Origin: Oryzias latipes
Lineage: Eukaryota; Chordata; Actinopteri; Beloniformes; Adrianichthyidae
Assembly: GCF_002234675.1 (NCBI RefSeq)
Contig: NC_019876.2
Span: 17,119,354-17,183,353 of the forward strand
DNA: 64,000 nt
Direction of reading: 5' to 3'
The position numbers and the translations under genes are program-made. How positions within the stretch are numbered: the stretch's first letter is position 1; every line of letters starts with the position of its first letter. Positions 1 to 10,885 of the stretch are shown piece by piece. The notes beneath the pieces are model-generated. The model made no database searches. It saw nothing but the letters and a program-made list of their open reading frames with translations, and was not told where the DNA came from.

Positions 1-604
1 ATAAACAGATGCAGGGAAGCATAATAGCAGTCCTCGTGAATAAATACCCACATGTAAGTCATGGACAGGAGACACTCAACTAACTCATTTACATGCTGTG
101 GGGGACTTACAGTAAATCTCAAGGGAGCGGACGTTCATGCACAGAAACACCATCATGCATTTTATTTAAAGCTCATATCCATGTCGCCTCATGCTTAAAT
201 GTTGGCACTCGTGACACAAAGTCTAGACTCTTTTTTTTTTTTAAGAGTTTTGTCAACAAGTTGATTTCTAATTACAAAAAAGATCCGTTGAAAGACGCTT
301 TTTGACTTTCTAAATCATGAATCTTAAAAAACAAAAATCAGAATCAGTCAATAATGAAAAGAAAGAAAAGATTTGCCAGGAATTATTACAAGTTAAATGA
401 TTTGAAAGAAATGTGTTACACTGGAAGACATTTCCATGCCAGATAACTTGCTGCTAAAAAGGTGAACAAACTTCATTACCCAATCACTGATGTCCCATAA
501 AATATTTTCCAGTTTCTTGTTCGTTTCATCTTTTAATATTTGATTTTGTTTTTAAGTTTTGTGTTCCATTTTTCTGCAATTGTGTTTTGGTTTCTTTGTG
601 GAAA
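1..604. other. AT-rich flank, nothing recognised
   Basis: Short open frames only, no homology recognised and a T11 run near 231. It ends at the TIR of the next element. Confidence 0.5.
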
Positions 605-856
605 TACCGTAATATCCAAAATTAAAAACCGCTACTTTTGTCACATGCTTTCAACCCTGCGGCTTATTCAATGATTCGGCTAATTTATGCATTTCTTTCC
701 TTGTTTTTTTAATTCATTTTTTCTAACGGCCGCTAGGGGCGCTAGAACAGAAAGGGTAAGAGAGAGACAGGGGGAATACAGTAAATGTGTTGATGAAGAC
801 ACAAGTTTAATGTAAATTACTGCTTTGTGAATGAATAACACGAACAGACCCTCATT

Positions 857-1162
857 ATGGAAAATGCAAGAAGAAATGCATATGACGCAGCTTTCAAGTT
901 AAAAGGAATCGTCAAAAAGCAGTGTGAAAAAATCCATCATCACCAACGGGGTTTGGAAAAGCCTGTCTGCTGCGTGACAGAGAGGACAGTGCAAGCTCAG
1001 GAGAGAAATTACCTCAGGATGAGAGTGACACTGACAGCGACAACGAAGGAGACACTGAGAGAGTGTGGCCAAGAATATCTGATGCTATTCGAATCCAACA
1101 CTGAGGAGGAAGACTTCCATGGTTTCAGTGCACAGAGCAGCAATTACTGCTGCTCTCAGTGA
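857..1162 (+). pseudogene. Pogo-type transposase remnant
   Basis: The 101-residue frame starts MENARRNAYDAAFKLKGIVK, which resembles the start of the pogo/CENP-B-like helix-turn-helix of fish Tigger transposases. It ends in an acidic NTEEEDFHGF tail. The catalytic DDE core is absent and the middle does not resemble a protein family I know. It is probably a shadow of an internally deleted transposase. Confidence 0.45.
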
Positions 1163-1253
1163 CTTTTACCTGTATGTTTTTTTAACCAGCCCTGGTAGTG
1201 CTGTTACTACCATATTGCTGCCGTGTTTCTGCCGCGTCACAGGCACTGTTTGG

Positions 1254-1480
1254 AATAGAGCTGTGACGGCGTGGGATTTTTGATCACCGCGGTGATGAAG
1301 CAGCAGGAGTTGCTTCACCCCCCCCAAAACACAAAATCTCCCGGCGGCCGCGCCGCAAATGAATAGCGGTACAAGTAATATTTACTTTATCAATATTTCT
1401 TTATCAACAAATAACAGTAACAACTAAGTATCTAACTAATGAACTAACTATATAGGTGTTGTAGAATGTGTGTGTGTGTG
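1254..1480 (+). repeat. Dispersed repeat with ATCACCGCGGTGAT palindrome, copy 1
   Basis: It starts TAGAGCTGTGACGGCGTGGG and carries a perfect 14-bp palindrome at 1283-1296. The following CACAAAATC, AACAAATAACAGTAACAACT and TATCTAACTAA blocks recur at 28843-29040. The classification is unknown; it lies inside the pogo-like element. Confidence 0.6.
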
Positions 1481-2133
1481 TCAGCACGCTGTGTGTGAAA
1501 GAGGAAGGAGTTGTTTCGAGCAGAGCAAGAGTGAGTAAGGGCCCTCCCTCTTCCGCTGCATCCACTCCCTCCTCTTTCTCCTCTTTCACGCAGGGCGCGG
1601 TTTCAGCACATACACATCCTCATACTACGACACATGTTTCAATGTGGGCACATGCGGCTTATAGACAGGTGCGGCTTATGTATGTACAAACGCTCTATCC
1701 TTTAAAAATGTAATGGGAGCGGCTTATGATCAGGTGCGCTCTATAGTCCGGAAATTACGGTAGTTATTAAAGTAACCGCACACTTTGTGGTTCAAGCCCT
1801 AAATTTATCATGTACTGTATGCATCTTAGGATCAGAAAAAGCATATTAGCCACAAGAAAATTCCAGTTTGGGCATGAAGAGCCCATATCGTTGAGACTGG
1901 GGCAAATAGACATTGAATAGAAATGGCCGGCAATTTTGATTTGTCTGAATGAGGGTATTTTATGGTACACCTATGCTAAACTTGGAACTTGTATCACAAA
2001 ATGCACAGTTTGCCTGATTTATTCACATAACCAGCTCCACTATCTGGAATTTAGTTTTGATTTCCACAATGTAATGTGTTTTTTTTTAATTTGTTTTGCT
2101 TTTGTTATCTTTTTGCAATCTTTCTCTTAAAAA

Positions 2134-2700
2134 TATTCGGCAACACTTTATATTAAGATTTCTTAACAAGCTTTGTTAACACATTAACAAAAATTATAAA
2201 TGAATTTATAGGGTGTTAGTAAGACATTTATTAGTACAATAAGTCTAATAAGGTTTATTAAATTACTTAGTTAACACATTTACAAGCATTATTATTAGGA
2301 TGTTTTTAAGATGCTAATGATACATTTATTTGCATTATAGATCCCTAGCAAATGTGTCAGCGTTGATAAGCTTAATAAGATTTAATAAATATCTTACTAG
2401 AACCCCAAACAATAATAATATTTCTTAATTTGTTAACAAAGGTTGTTAATAGATCTTATTAACATTATTAACACTAACACATTTGTTAGGCATCTATAAT
2501 GCAAATAAATGTATTATTAGCATCTTAAAAACATCCTAGTAACAATGCTTGTGAATTTGTTAATTAAGTAATTTAATAACCCTTATTAGACTCCCTGTAC
2601 TAATAAATGTCTTACTAACACCCTAAAAATTCTATTATAATGCTTGTTAATGTGTTAACAAAGCTTGTTAAGAAATCTTAATATAAAGTGTTACCGAATA
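2134..2700. mobile_element. Fold-back MITE
   Basis: The two halves are near-perfect inverted copies. The left end reads TATTCGGCAACACTTTATAT and the right end TATAAAGTGTTACCGAATA, and pairing continues inward for over 200 bases each side. The whole stretch is AT-rich with no coding potential. A related fragment lies at 13182-13272. Confidence 0.8.
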
Positions 2701-3614
2701 CCCTTCAGTCACAATCCTTTGCCAAGATGCTTACAATTAATTATCATATTTATTTAATCATCAACCCATTCTTGCATTTTCAAAAACACCTGGGTCTTAT
2801 AAATAGAAGTAGAGATTCTCAAAAAGAGTTTTAGCAGCGCTCCCTTTGTAACCTCCATGCTTCTGTTTCCATTTCCTACTATTAACCTGCAGCCATAATG
2901 ATCTTAGACCTATTCTTCTCTGCCATCCACCCTCTATAGCTCATGCCCTTTTGGATAATAGGCTCTTAACACCAAAAAGGTAATTTAACAATTACAATGG
3001 TTTTCATTAATGTCTGCCTCTCTCAAAAGGCCATTGTTCATCTTATGTCTCATTCCCACTTTCCTGCCATTTTCCCTCTTATACCTCAGAACTCTGTGAA
3101 GTTTCTCTTTAACATCGCCTTTCAAAAAATACAGCCGCTCAACCTCATCCCTGCTTTAATTTTTTCCCCTACTCTTGCACTTTTCCTTTTATGCCTTTAA
3201 CACCACTTTCTTCCTCTTTTGTCCTCTTGTCATTTTCTGTCTTCACTGAAGGGTACATGAATGGACCATGTAGCAGCTGTAGTTTTTCAGTTTTTTTCTT
3301 GACGGGGCTAATAAGGCTTAAGTTCTACCTGAAATGTGGGCACAGAGCTGCTTCATTCCTAACCTGATCTACATTTGCTCCGGAAACTAGACACAGAGTC
3401 CAAACGCCTGTCGGTACCGCTTTAGTCAACTCCACGCACACGAGTAATTTGTAAACGTATTCGACTGCAGAGGGAGTTTAACCACTAGCCCTGCTGGTGG
3501 TGGTGTCACGCTTTACCACCACAGCCACACAGAAAGCGTTCCACTTGCATGGGATTATTAGGAAACATCCTCCACAACAGTACCTTATTCCGACGCATCA
3601 TTCACACGGTGTAA
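2701..3614. other. No feature recognised
   Basis: Mixed sequence with a C/T-rich stretch around 3000-3240. The short frames lack family resemblance and no repeat end is visible before the MITE. Confidence 0.4.
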
Positions 3615-3817
3615 CCCTTGTGCTATTCTAGGCACTTTAACATTGGGAGTTGGGTCATCTAGACCCACTAGACAGTGCTCTGAACCTTTTTTCTTCAATG
3701 ATTTGTGATCTTCACTGGTGTTCATTGAGTACATGAAATCATTCCACCTTTATCCACCTTTGTCATGGTAGGGAGAACACGTGAATGCAAGGGTGGGGTC
3801 ATTGGATAGCACAAGGG
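3615..3817 (+). mobile_element. piggyBac-like MITE, copy 1
   Basis: One of twelve copies of a roughly 205-bp family. It starts CCCTTGTGCTAT and ends ATAGCACAAGGG, with flanks GTAA and TTAA. TTAA targets and CCC/GGG ends suggest a non-autonomous piggyBac element. The interior has the diagnostic TGGGTCATCTAGACCCA hairpin. Confidence 0.8.
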
Positions 3818-3821
3818 TTAA

Positions 3822-4442
3822 GAAAAAGAGGAAGTCTTTTCCCATTTTTCATGCAAGCCACCAGTGTGGTAGGCCTTTTCCAATCAAGGAGCAGCCAGAG
3901 AAAGGCTAAATGTGAAGATTGGCTTAGATGCATTTTTCTTCCCCTTCACAGCCAGCAAGAAGAAGTTGTGATTTAGGTTTGTGCTTATCTTGTGCATTGG
4001 GGGAAATCCACTGGTGCAAAAGGAAATGCACTGAGTAAAAAAATAAATTAATTAATTAAACACTAAGAAAATAATGTTGTGGTGCATGTTCAGCTGGGGG
4101 AAAACAGCCTTCAGAGGGCACATACAGAGCAAAGTTCATGCCTTTGGGCAGGTGTGAAAGCCCACCTAAACTATGGTTTCAACTAATCAGTGACCTCTGG
4201 TCAACCTGAAAACTTAAATCTCTTCTGCTCTTGTAAATGAACCCTGGTGCAGTTCACTGCTTTGTTATGCAGACAGACTACCCAATGAACAAAAGAGAGG
4301 AAATAAAGCAAAAAGACACGAAGTTTTGTGCACTTCAAGATGGAAAATCTTGAAGTGCACAAAATTGTACCTGAAAACAAAGAAATTACAAACTAAGAAG
4401 ATGGAAAATGTCTTATGAGCAGACAGAAGTCATGGAAAGTTG
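3822..4442. other. No gene recognised
   Basis: A short inverted pair (CTTCAAGATGGAAAATCTTGAAG, around 4335-4357) is visible. Otherwise there is nothing. Confidence 0.4.
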
Positions 4443-4930
4443 TAAATGTTCATTCAAGTCCCACTTTGATCACCTTTTGATCTATTTTCAAAGCGTTCCC
4501 AGTGTTTTTTTTTTTAATGTTATAACTGCCATTTTTAGGCAAAATTTTAAAAAAGTCATTTTTTTAAGGACATTGTTTCTGCAGAGCGGCAGGAGTTCTT
4601 GAGAAATTCGCCTCTGAGTTGTGGGCGAGACCGTTAGGACAATCTTTTTTTTTCAGACGGACACGAACATTTTCACACGTTTCTCTCCTGTTGAAACTCT
4701 TAAAGTTCAGATCTTCGTAGAAAAATTCTACGCATTCTGTACGAGAGATGTGGCAAAAAGGAGAGTGATTGACGAGGTGAACAGCCAATCAGGACACAGA
4801 ATTCAATGCACCGTTAAGCTGAATAAATGGACATGCAAAAATAACACTAAAAAAGAAGAAAAAAACACAAAACACCAAGACCAAGAAAGTAAAACGTTGG
4901 CACACTGTATTGTCTCAATGTTATCAATTC
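4443..4930 (+). repeat. Dispersed repeat family A, copy 1
   Basis: It opens with AAGTCCCACTTTGATCA, then CAAAGCGTTCCCAGTG, GGACATTGTTTCTGCAGAGC and GAGTTGTGGGCG. The same order recurs at 34222-34620 and, inverted, at 19600-19852 and 59690-60064. Its second half (near 4710-4830) matches 57150-57370. It is a common fish interspersed repeat of unknown mechanism. Confidence 0.7.
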
Positions 4931-5455
4931 CACTAAAGGGCCTGAATCATGCTTTTCTTAAGCCTTTTGGCATATGATGATAAGTTACCTTTGGCACACT
5001 AAAGAGGATTTTTTTTCATAAAATATGAGTTATTTTTGCAGCTCATTTTCCTACCAGGAAATAAGATGACTCGATCTCTGAGGCACCACCTTTCTCTCCT
5101 GTGGGTGCCGCCCATTTCATGACGTCAACCTGGAGGCAGCCTCGGCTATCACAATGTGAAGACCTGACAGTTTCCGTGGATGAGGAGGGGCCGGTGCTCA
5201 GAGAGCAGGTTTTTTGGAGGAATACTCAAAAAAGCATAAACGGATCTAAATACTACTTTTCAGGAAGAATGAACATTATAATACACTTAAAAGCTCCATA
5301 GGCCCTTTAAACTGTGGGATGGAACTGGTGAAAGTTCTGATCTAATAGCTAAAGTTATTTTAGACAACGCTTGGAAAATTCACTTTAAAAAAGAAAGCTC
5401 AGCTAATTAGCATGTTCCCAGAAATGTGCCCAGGCAACTGACATAAAGGTGCAGA
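4931..5455. other. No feature recognised
   Basis: No repeat end or coding similarity seen. Confidence 0.4.
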
Positions 5456-5461
5456 GTTTCA

Positions 5462-5791
5462 TATGAGGTGCCGTGTAGGACATAATTCAGAATTAGCATT
5501 CATAAACACATATGAAATCTCTCACACACACTAGTGAAATGCTTGTATACATACAACTGAAAATGTATTCATTCACATACACATGTGAAATCTCTCACAT
5601 ACACATGTGAAAATGCTCTCACATACACATGTGAAAATGCTCTTACACACTCTACTGAAAATGCTCTCACATACACATGTGAAAATGCTCTTACACACAC
5701 TACTGAAAATGCTCTCACATACACATGTGAAAATGCTCTCACATACACTACTGAAATTTTCGACAGAAACGGAAGGCATTTCAGTAGAAAC
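5462..5791 (+). repeat. Left TIR with 24-bp subterminal repeats
   Basis: About seven 24-bp units of the form AAAATGCTCTCACATACACA plus TGTG alternate with a variant ending ACTACTG. The array is framed by a unique outer end and an inner GGAAGGCATTTCAGTAGAAAC. Binding sites for transposase are the usual role of such arrays (inference). Confidence 0.85.
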
Positions 5792-5841
5792 GGAAATTGG
5801 CTGATTATCGCGAGATAATCATTCGTCTGAATCATTCGAAA

Positions 5842-6256
5842 ATGGCAGCCGGTTGCGCAAGGAAAACCACCGAAACGTGTAAGTATATTAAAAAATATCC
5901 AGTATCTGTTGTTAAATATATTTGTAAATACTTAAGATGATGTGTTTAATATGTTATATTCCTCAATCAACAACCTAGATTGTTTTGAAGCTCATCAATT
6001 TCAGTAATGCTAAAGCTAAAGCTAACGCTAACGCGAATTAGCGCCGAAGGCTAAAAACAAACGCTAGATATTACATCAAAAAGCAGTGACTTCTAACCGT
6101 AGTCACAAGTTATTAACACATGTTTTAAATGTGTTCATATATGTAGGGACAGACGAGGATGAGGAAAATCCGATCCATTTGCGGATGGAGAAAGATATCC
6201 TGTTTGTTTTCAAGCTAGCTCGTGCCAGATGGGTAGAGACATATGATCAGATTTGA
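5842..6256 (+). CDS. Two-exon accessory frame of the transposon
   Basis: Exon 1 (5842-5878) encodes MAAGCARKTTET plus one base and ends at GTAAGT. Exon 2 (from 6147, after TGTAG) continues in phase with TDEDEENPIHLRMEKDILFV and stops at 6254. A further open run at about 6311-6402 encodes KTQKREEERARREEQRQESL. Harbinger-type elements carry a second Myb-like gene, and this may be its shortened relic. No Myb domain is visible. Confidence 0.35.
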
Positions 6257-6589
6257 CTTCATTTTAATAAACGGTTAATCGTTGTCGTACTGGGTTAAAG
6301 GTTTATGTTAAAGACCCAGAAGAGAGAGGAGGAAAGGGCTAGAAGGGAGGAACAGCGACAGGAGAGTCTGTTAAGTTTACTTGAGTTGAAATTATTGTTC
6401 TAAAATGTAATGCAGCCATTGCTTTTCCAATTTGTTTAATAAATGTATGAACAAAAATGAATAATTTACATGTATTATTTAAATCTGAGCTATTTTTAAC
6501 AATCTTAAAAGGATTTTCATATAAATATCAGATGTACATATTTAGAATTTCGTTTTATATGTTAATATTTATTTTTATACATGTTAACA

Positions 6590-7560
6590 ATAATCCTGGT
6601 CTTCTAGAGTCATGTGTGTCACAGTTGGAGCTGAAAGGAAAGCAAAGATTTGTCCTTGCAGACAGACGTGACTCTGCTCGTCCTGCATGTTCCTGGTGTT
6701 GTCCTGCTGTGGCTCAACATCTGTGGCTAAGCAGTCGCCTTTGCTGATGCACAGAATGTGCAGAATTGAACTGCAGGCAATGATTTTCATTGCAAAGGTT
6801 GGTTTTACTTCCAGTGCCACCAGAAATATTGCTCTCCTCCTCATCTTTATCATGCCAAATGCTCTCTTCACAACAGAGCGTGTTCTGGAGTGGTTCTGGT
6901 TGTAACTGTCTCAATGGCATTCCTCATGGGTTCCCTGTAGGGTGTCAGCAGCATGATGGGATGTGCAATGCAGGGATACCCACCATCACCCAAAAGGATC
7001 CTTCAGGTGGGTTTGTTTGATTTACATAAATTGGGCTTTTACGTAGAACCCGTGAATCATGGATTGATCCTGGATTCCCAACAAAAATATCTATAAATTT
7101 GGCATTAGAGTCACATACAGCATGCATTTTAATGGAATAAAAAAGCTTCCTGTTAAAATAACAAGCTGCATTTTCTTTTAGGGCCTTTATTCTTATGTGG
7201 CAGCCATCAATGCTCCTTGTGACCCTTTGGAAGGAGAAAGACCAAGCGAGCTGCTAAAATCCAGAGGCGACTTATGGTAGTTCATTCCCACTGGGAAGCT
7301 GGGTGACCCTGCTCATCAGCTGGAGGATGCGGTCTGCCGTCCTGTGGACAACATCGCTCACGGTGGACCGTGTCATGTCAAAGACTCTGGCTACCACACT
7401 GTAAGATGTGCCACACGCCAGCCAGAAAAAAAACACCAGGACGTCAGTCTCCTGTGACCCCCCAGAGTGTGAGGAACCCGAAGCTGATGCTTCAGGACTA
7501 TCGACCCAGATGCTCGATGGTCCTGCGGGTCAACCGAAAATCCAGTCTTGTGTCGGACTG
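6590..7560 (-). pseudogene. Harbinger-like transposase, decayed
   Basis: Reading the minus strand across frame changes gives VFDMTRSTVSDVVHRTADRI, then SIDGCHIRIKALKENAACYF, AVCDSNAKFIDIFVGNPGSI and HDSRVLRKSPIY, then RAFGMIK...LEVKPTFAMKI. These are the HARBI1-type helix-turn-helix and DDE blocks. The first Asp (SIDGCH) and second Asp (HDSRV) remain. The block that usually reads VERAFG has Lys instead of Glu. Stops interrupt several joints, so it is not functional. Confidence 0.8.
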
Positions 7561-8753
7561 ACCGTTAGCGTAAAGGGCCAGGACAGACACCTTTGTGTTG
7601 GTAAAGCAGTAGAGACGTGGAAGACCCTGGAAAATGCAACATTAATTATTTCATTGAGGAAATTAAATCACATTTTTTTAATGTTTCAATTTATTTTGAT
7701 GTCTTACATTTTAGATTATGAAGTATTTATTAATTCTGGAAAATCTCGTGGTTTTTATTTGGCTGGGTTTTTGGATTTTCATTTAAACTTTTAAAAATGA
7801 AAGTTTTTGTTTTGTTTTTGTTTAAAACAAGTGATATGGTTTGACTCTGAATAAAAAATTCTAAACTTTGAACTCACAAGTGTTTCATGTAATTGGACTA
7901 CACAACTCACTTGAAAAAGAATGTTAAACTCTTACCCAGCAGACTGTGTAACCTTGAGCATGATTAGTAACAAAGTTTAAGTTAAAGTTTAAGTTTAACT
8001 AAAAAAAAAGCTTTAAGTTTAACTCACAAGTTATTCTGTCTGGTCAGGGCATCCAGAGGAAATCTTCTGAGATGTCTGCTTGTCCTTGCCGTCCTGTGAT
8101 GCTGCATATCTGCTCGTTTTCAGTTTGATCTCACGAAAAACGGTTGAATTATTGCCAGGAACACGGACAGATTCATTTTCAAAGCCATGTTCAGTAAGGT
8201 GTAAGAAAACTACAGAAAAAAATGCCTCCTTGCAAGAGCCCGTTAATCGTTCAGCGGCACAAAAACAAAATAAATATTGGCATGAAAAAATAACTTGGGG
8301 GTTTATTTATGAACAAATACATTAAATCAACACCAAAGTGTTTGTAATTTAATTATTTATAAATCAGTCACGTTTTCCATGATCAGAACACAGCAGATTC
8401 ATAAATAGTCTTTGTAAAATGTTCATATTTATTATGTTTTTACTCTGACAAATAAGTGTCATTCTCCGCGTTAAATAGGAGTAGTTCGCCTCCAGACCAG
8501 GTGGTGGCGGTAATGCGCCACTTTGTTTCCGTGTCAAGCGCGTTATGAACAACACCCAAAAGAAAAAAGTACTGAGCACGGGTGTCTGAATTGCTTTTAA
8601 ATTCAGAGAACTATATAGAACTATATAGTTCTGCACTATATAGGGTTTTAGTAGTTAGGGATCAGGGCAGGAATTCGGACACAGGTTCATTTCCACTGAA
8701 ATGCCTTCAGTCGACCAACTTCATTTCTAACAATAAAGTAAAAAAAAAATCGT

Positions 8754-9178
8754 TGTTTCTACTGAAATGCCTTCCGTTTCTATTGAAATTTTCACATGTG
8801 TATGTGAGAGCATTTTGGATAGTGTGTGTGAGAGCATTTTCAGTGGTGTGTGTGAGAGCATTTTCAGTAGTGTGTGTGAGAGCATTTTCAGTGGTGTGTG
8901 TGAGAGCATTTTCAGTAGTGTGTGTGAGAGCATTTCACATGTGTATGTGAGAGCATTTTCAGTAGTGTGTGTGAGAGCATTTTCAGTGGTGTGTGTGAGA
9001 GCATTTTCAGTAGTGTGTGTGAGAGCATTTCACATGTGTATGTGAGAGATTTCACATGTGTATGTGAATTAATACATTTTCAGTTGTATGTATACAAGCA
9101 TTTCACTAGTGTGTGTGAGAGATTTCACATGTGTTTATGAATGCTAATTCTGAATAATGTCCTACACGGCACCTCATA
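8754..9178 (-). repeat. Right TIR with 24-bp subterminal repeats
   Basis: Inverted counterpart of the left TIR, longer because it holds more units (GAGAGCATTTTCAGTAGTGT plus GTGT and CACATGTG variants). The outer 100 bp is nearly identical to the left end. Confidence 0.85.
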
Positions 9179-9184
9179 GTTTCA

Positions 9185-9654
9185 ATTGTATCTTTGAGTG
9201 TGTTAAGTTCCATTTCAAAAAGGTTCCTCTGTGATCTTGCAACTTAACTGGACAGAAATTCTTTGCACGCACCTTTAGGCTTCACCGCCTGTGGTCATTC
9301 CAGTTCTAACTTGACTGATGGACCCAAAAATCCACCTTTTATTCTTAAACTATGCAAGATGCTTCCTAGTTAGCATCACAGGGAATGCTGGGATACAGGC
9401 TTCTAACTATAACTGTAGTGGTAGAGTGTCTATCCTAAGTTTGAAAGGTTATTGATCTGAATCCATAATAAAATGAAAATTCCTTGAGAGACATTAAATG
9501 TTATGGGTCAGATTGGTGGTTTATGTCGTGTTGTTGCTTTTTTTTAAAAAGGCTACAACATCAGATGGTTCCAGAGCCTGACTTTGACAGGGAAACAAAT
9601 TTATTACACGATAGTGTGTGAAAACCAAAGTAACTTTCCTAGTAAACCCATGGA
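9185..9654. other. No feature recognised
   Basis: No coding similarity seen between the transposon and the LINE. Confidence 0.4.
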
Positions 9655-10205
9655 CAAGCGACTTTTAGCTCCAGTCTTGACAACTCTCCACAAACTTCAA
9701 CTGGTCCAAAACTTTGCCGCCCGCATCATCACTCAGTGCCCCACCTTCCATTACACCACACCCGTACTCAAGCAGCTTCACTGGCTACTGGATCACCTAC
9801 AAAATCCTCCTTTTAACCTACAAAGCCATTCATAAAATCGCAACCCCCATATCTCTCTGACCTCCTTCAAGTCGCCACTCCCACCCGCTCCCTCAGGTCT
9901 TCGTCCTCCCCTCAACTTGTTGTCCCCACTGCCCGCCGTGTCACCATGGGGAACAGGGCATTCAGGCACTCTGGAACTCCCTCCTCCCTGACCTCTGGAT
10001 TACGGACTCACTCCCTCTCTTCATCTCCGGCCTCAAAACTCACCTATTTAGACTCGCCTAATCTTTCTGACTGCATTACATTTGTCTTTTAAAACTTTAA
10101 CTTCACATCTGTTGTTTTTTTATCTGTGCTTTTATACCTCTGCGATGACCTTAAAAGGTGCCAAATAAATCAAATGTATTGTTATTATTATTTATTATTA
10201 TTCTT
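9655..10205 (+). mobile_element. L2-type LINE 3' fragment
   Basis: The plus strand encodes LAPVLTTLHKLQLVQNFAAR, then PVLKQLHWL, the well-known end of fish L2 reverse transcriptase ORFs, with frame breaks after it. The sequence ends in a non-coding tail and a TTATTATTA tandem repeat, as L2 elements do. It is 5'-truncated and dead. Confidence 0.75.
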
Positions 10206-10735
10206 TCAACTAACTCTTCAACTATTTCATGCAATTAACTTTATTCCAGCAGAATTACATTAAGCGCAGAAAAGCTGCTTTGTGCCATTGTGCAACACTT
10301 TGTGTTATAGTAATGTGTGTGAAAGCCGCTTCTTTCCACGTCAGTTTCAGCTAATTCACGTTGTGAACAGTCGAAGAGATATAGTAGGGGTTATTTAGGT
10401 GTTGCTGCCGCCCCCCCCCCATGTTAAAAGGTTGACAAAAGATTTCTAATAAGCCTAAAAACCTAGCAAAACAAAACGTGATTTAGTTAATAAATGGAGT
10501 AGAATAACAACCCGTAACTTACTCTAATTTACTCCAAAAAGGTTTGATAGCCGTCAATATTTTTGCAGGAGGACCTGGTTGAAGACAATGACTAAGCACC
10601 CAGACATCATTAGGTGGAACCGGAAGTTCCCATCCTGCTCCGCCTCCCCTTTTCAGTCGAAAAATATTTTTGTTTGGACAAAAAACATTAATTGAAGTGG
10701 CGACCGTTACGTTTGTTTTTTTTTGTTTTAAGGGT
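10206..10735. other. No feature recognised
   Basis: Contains a C10 run near 10411; otherwise nothing recognised. Confidence 0.4.
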
Positions 10736-10880
10736 TAAAACCTAGGTGTGAATGTGAGAGTGCATGGGTGTGTGATTGTGGCCCTGACACTGGCGACCTG
10801 CCAAGGGTGTCCCCAGCCTTCGCCCGCAAGTGGCCAGGATAGGCTTCAGCAGCCCTGTGACCCCGAAAGGGAACAAACGT
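10736..10880 (+). mobile_element. SINE fragment
   Basis: CCTAGGTGTGAATGTGAGAG, GGCGACCTGCCAAGGGTG and GATAGGCTTCAGCAGCCC match the body of the fish SINE seen in inverse at 36225-36527. The tRNA-like head is missing. Confidence 0.6.
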
Positions 10881-10885
10881 ATTAG

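Larger units (their letters stand above)
605..1762 (+). mobile_element. Pogo/Tigger-like DNA transposon, internally deleted
   Basis: The ends are inverted: TACCGTAATATCC at 605 and GGAAATTACGGTA at the right, flanked by TA. The adjoining GCGGCTTAT and TATAGTCCGGAAATTACGG motifs belong to a common fish family. An inner frame at 857-1162 joins a transposase N-terminus to its acidic C-terminal tail, so this is a deletion derivative. A second repeat (1254-1480) sits inside it. The superfamily call rests on the protein trace and the TA flank. Confidence 0.6.
5462..9178 (-). mobile_element. Harbinger-related transposon with long TIRs and 6-bp duplication
   Basis: A 3717-bp element starts TATGAGGTGCCGTGTAGGAC and ends with its inverse. 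It is flanked by GTTTCA direct repeats at 5456-5461 and 9179-9184. The TIRs (5462-5791 and 8754-9178) each hold an array of 24-bp repeats. Inside are a decayed Harbinger-like transposase on the minus strand and a small two-exon frame on the plus strand. TA-pyrimidine ends with a 6-bp duplication recall the IS3EU group (from memory), whereas PIF/Harbinger normally duplicates 3 bp. Confidence 0.8.

Noticed and set aside
5580..5760. CRISPR-like array
   Set aside because: Units are contiguous without unique spacers, and the genome is eukaryotic.
5569..5835. Overlapping frames with an eight-residue repeat on both strands (also 8582-9045)
   Set aside because: They are translations of the 24-bp subterminal repeats, whose length is a multiple of three. 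Open frames on both strands show there is no coding selection.
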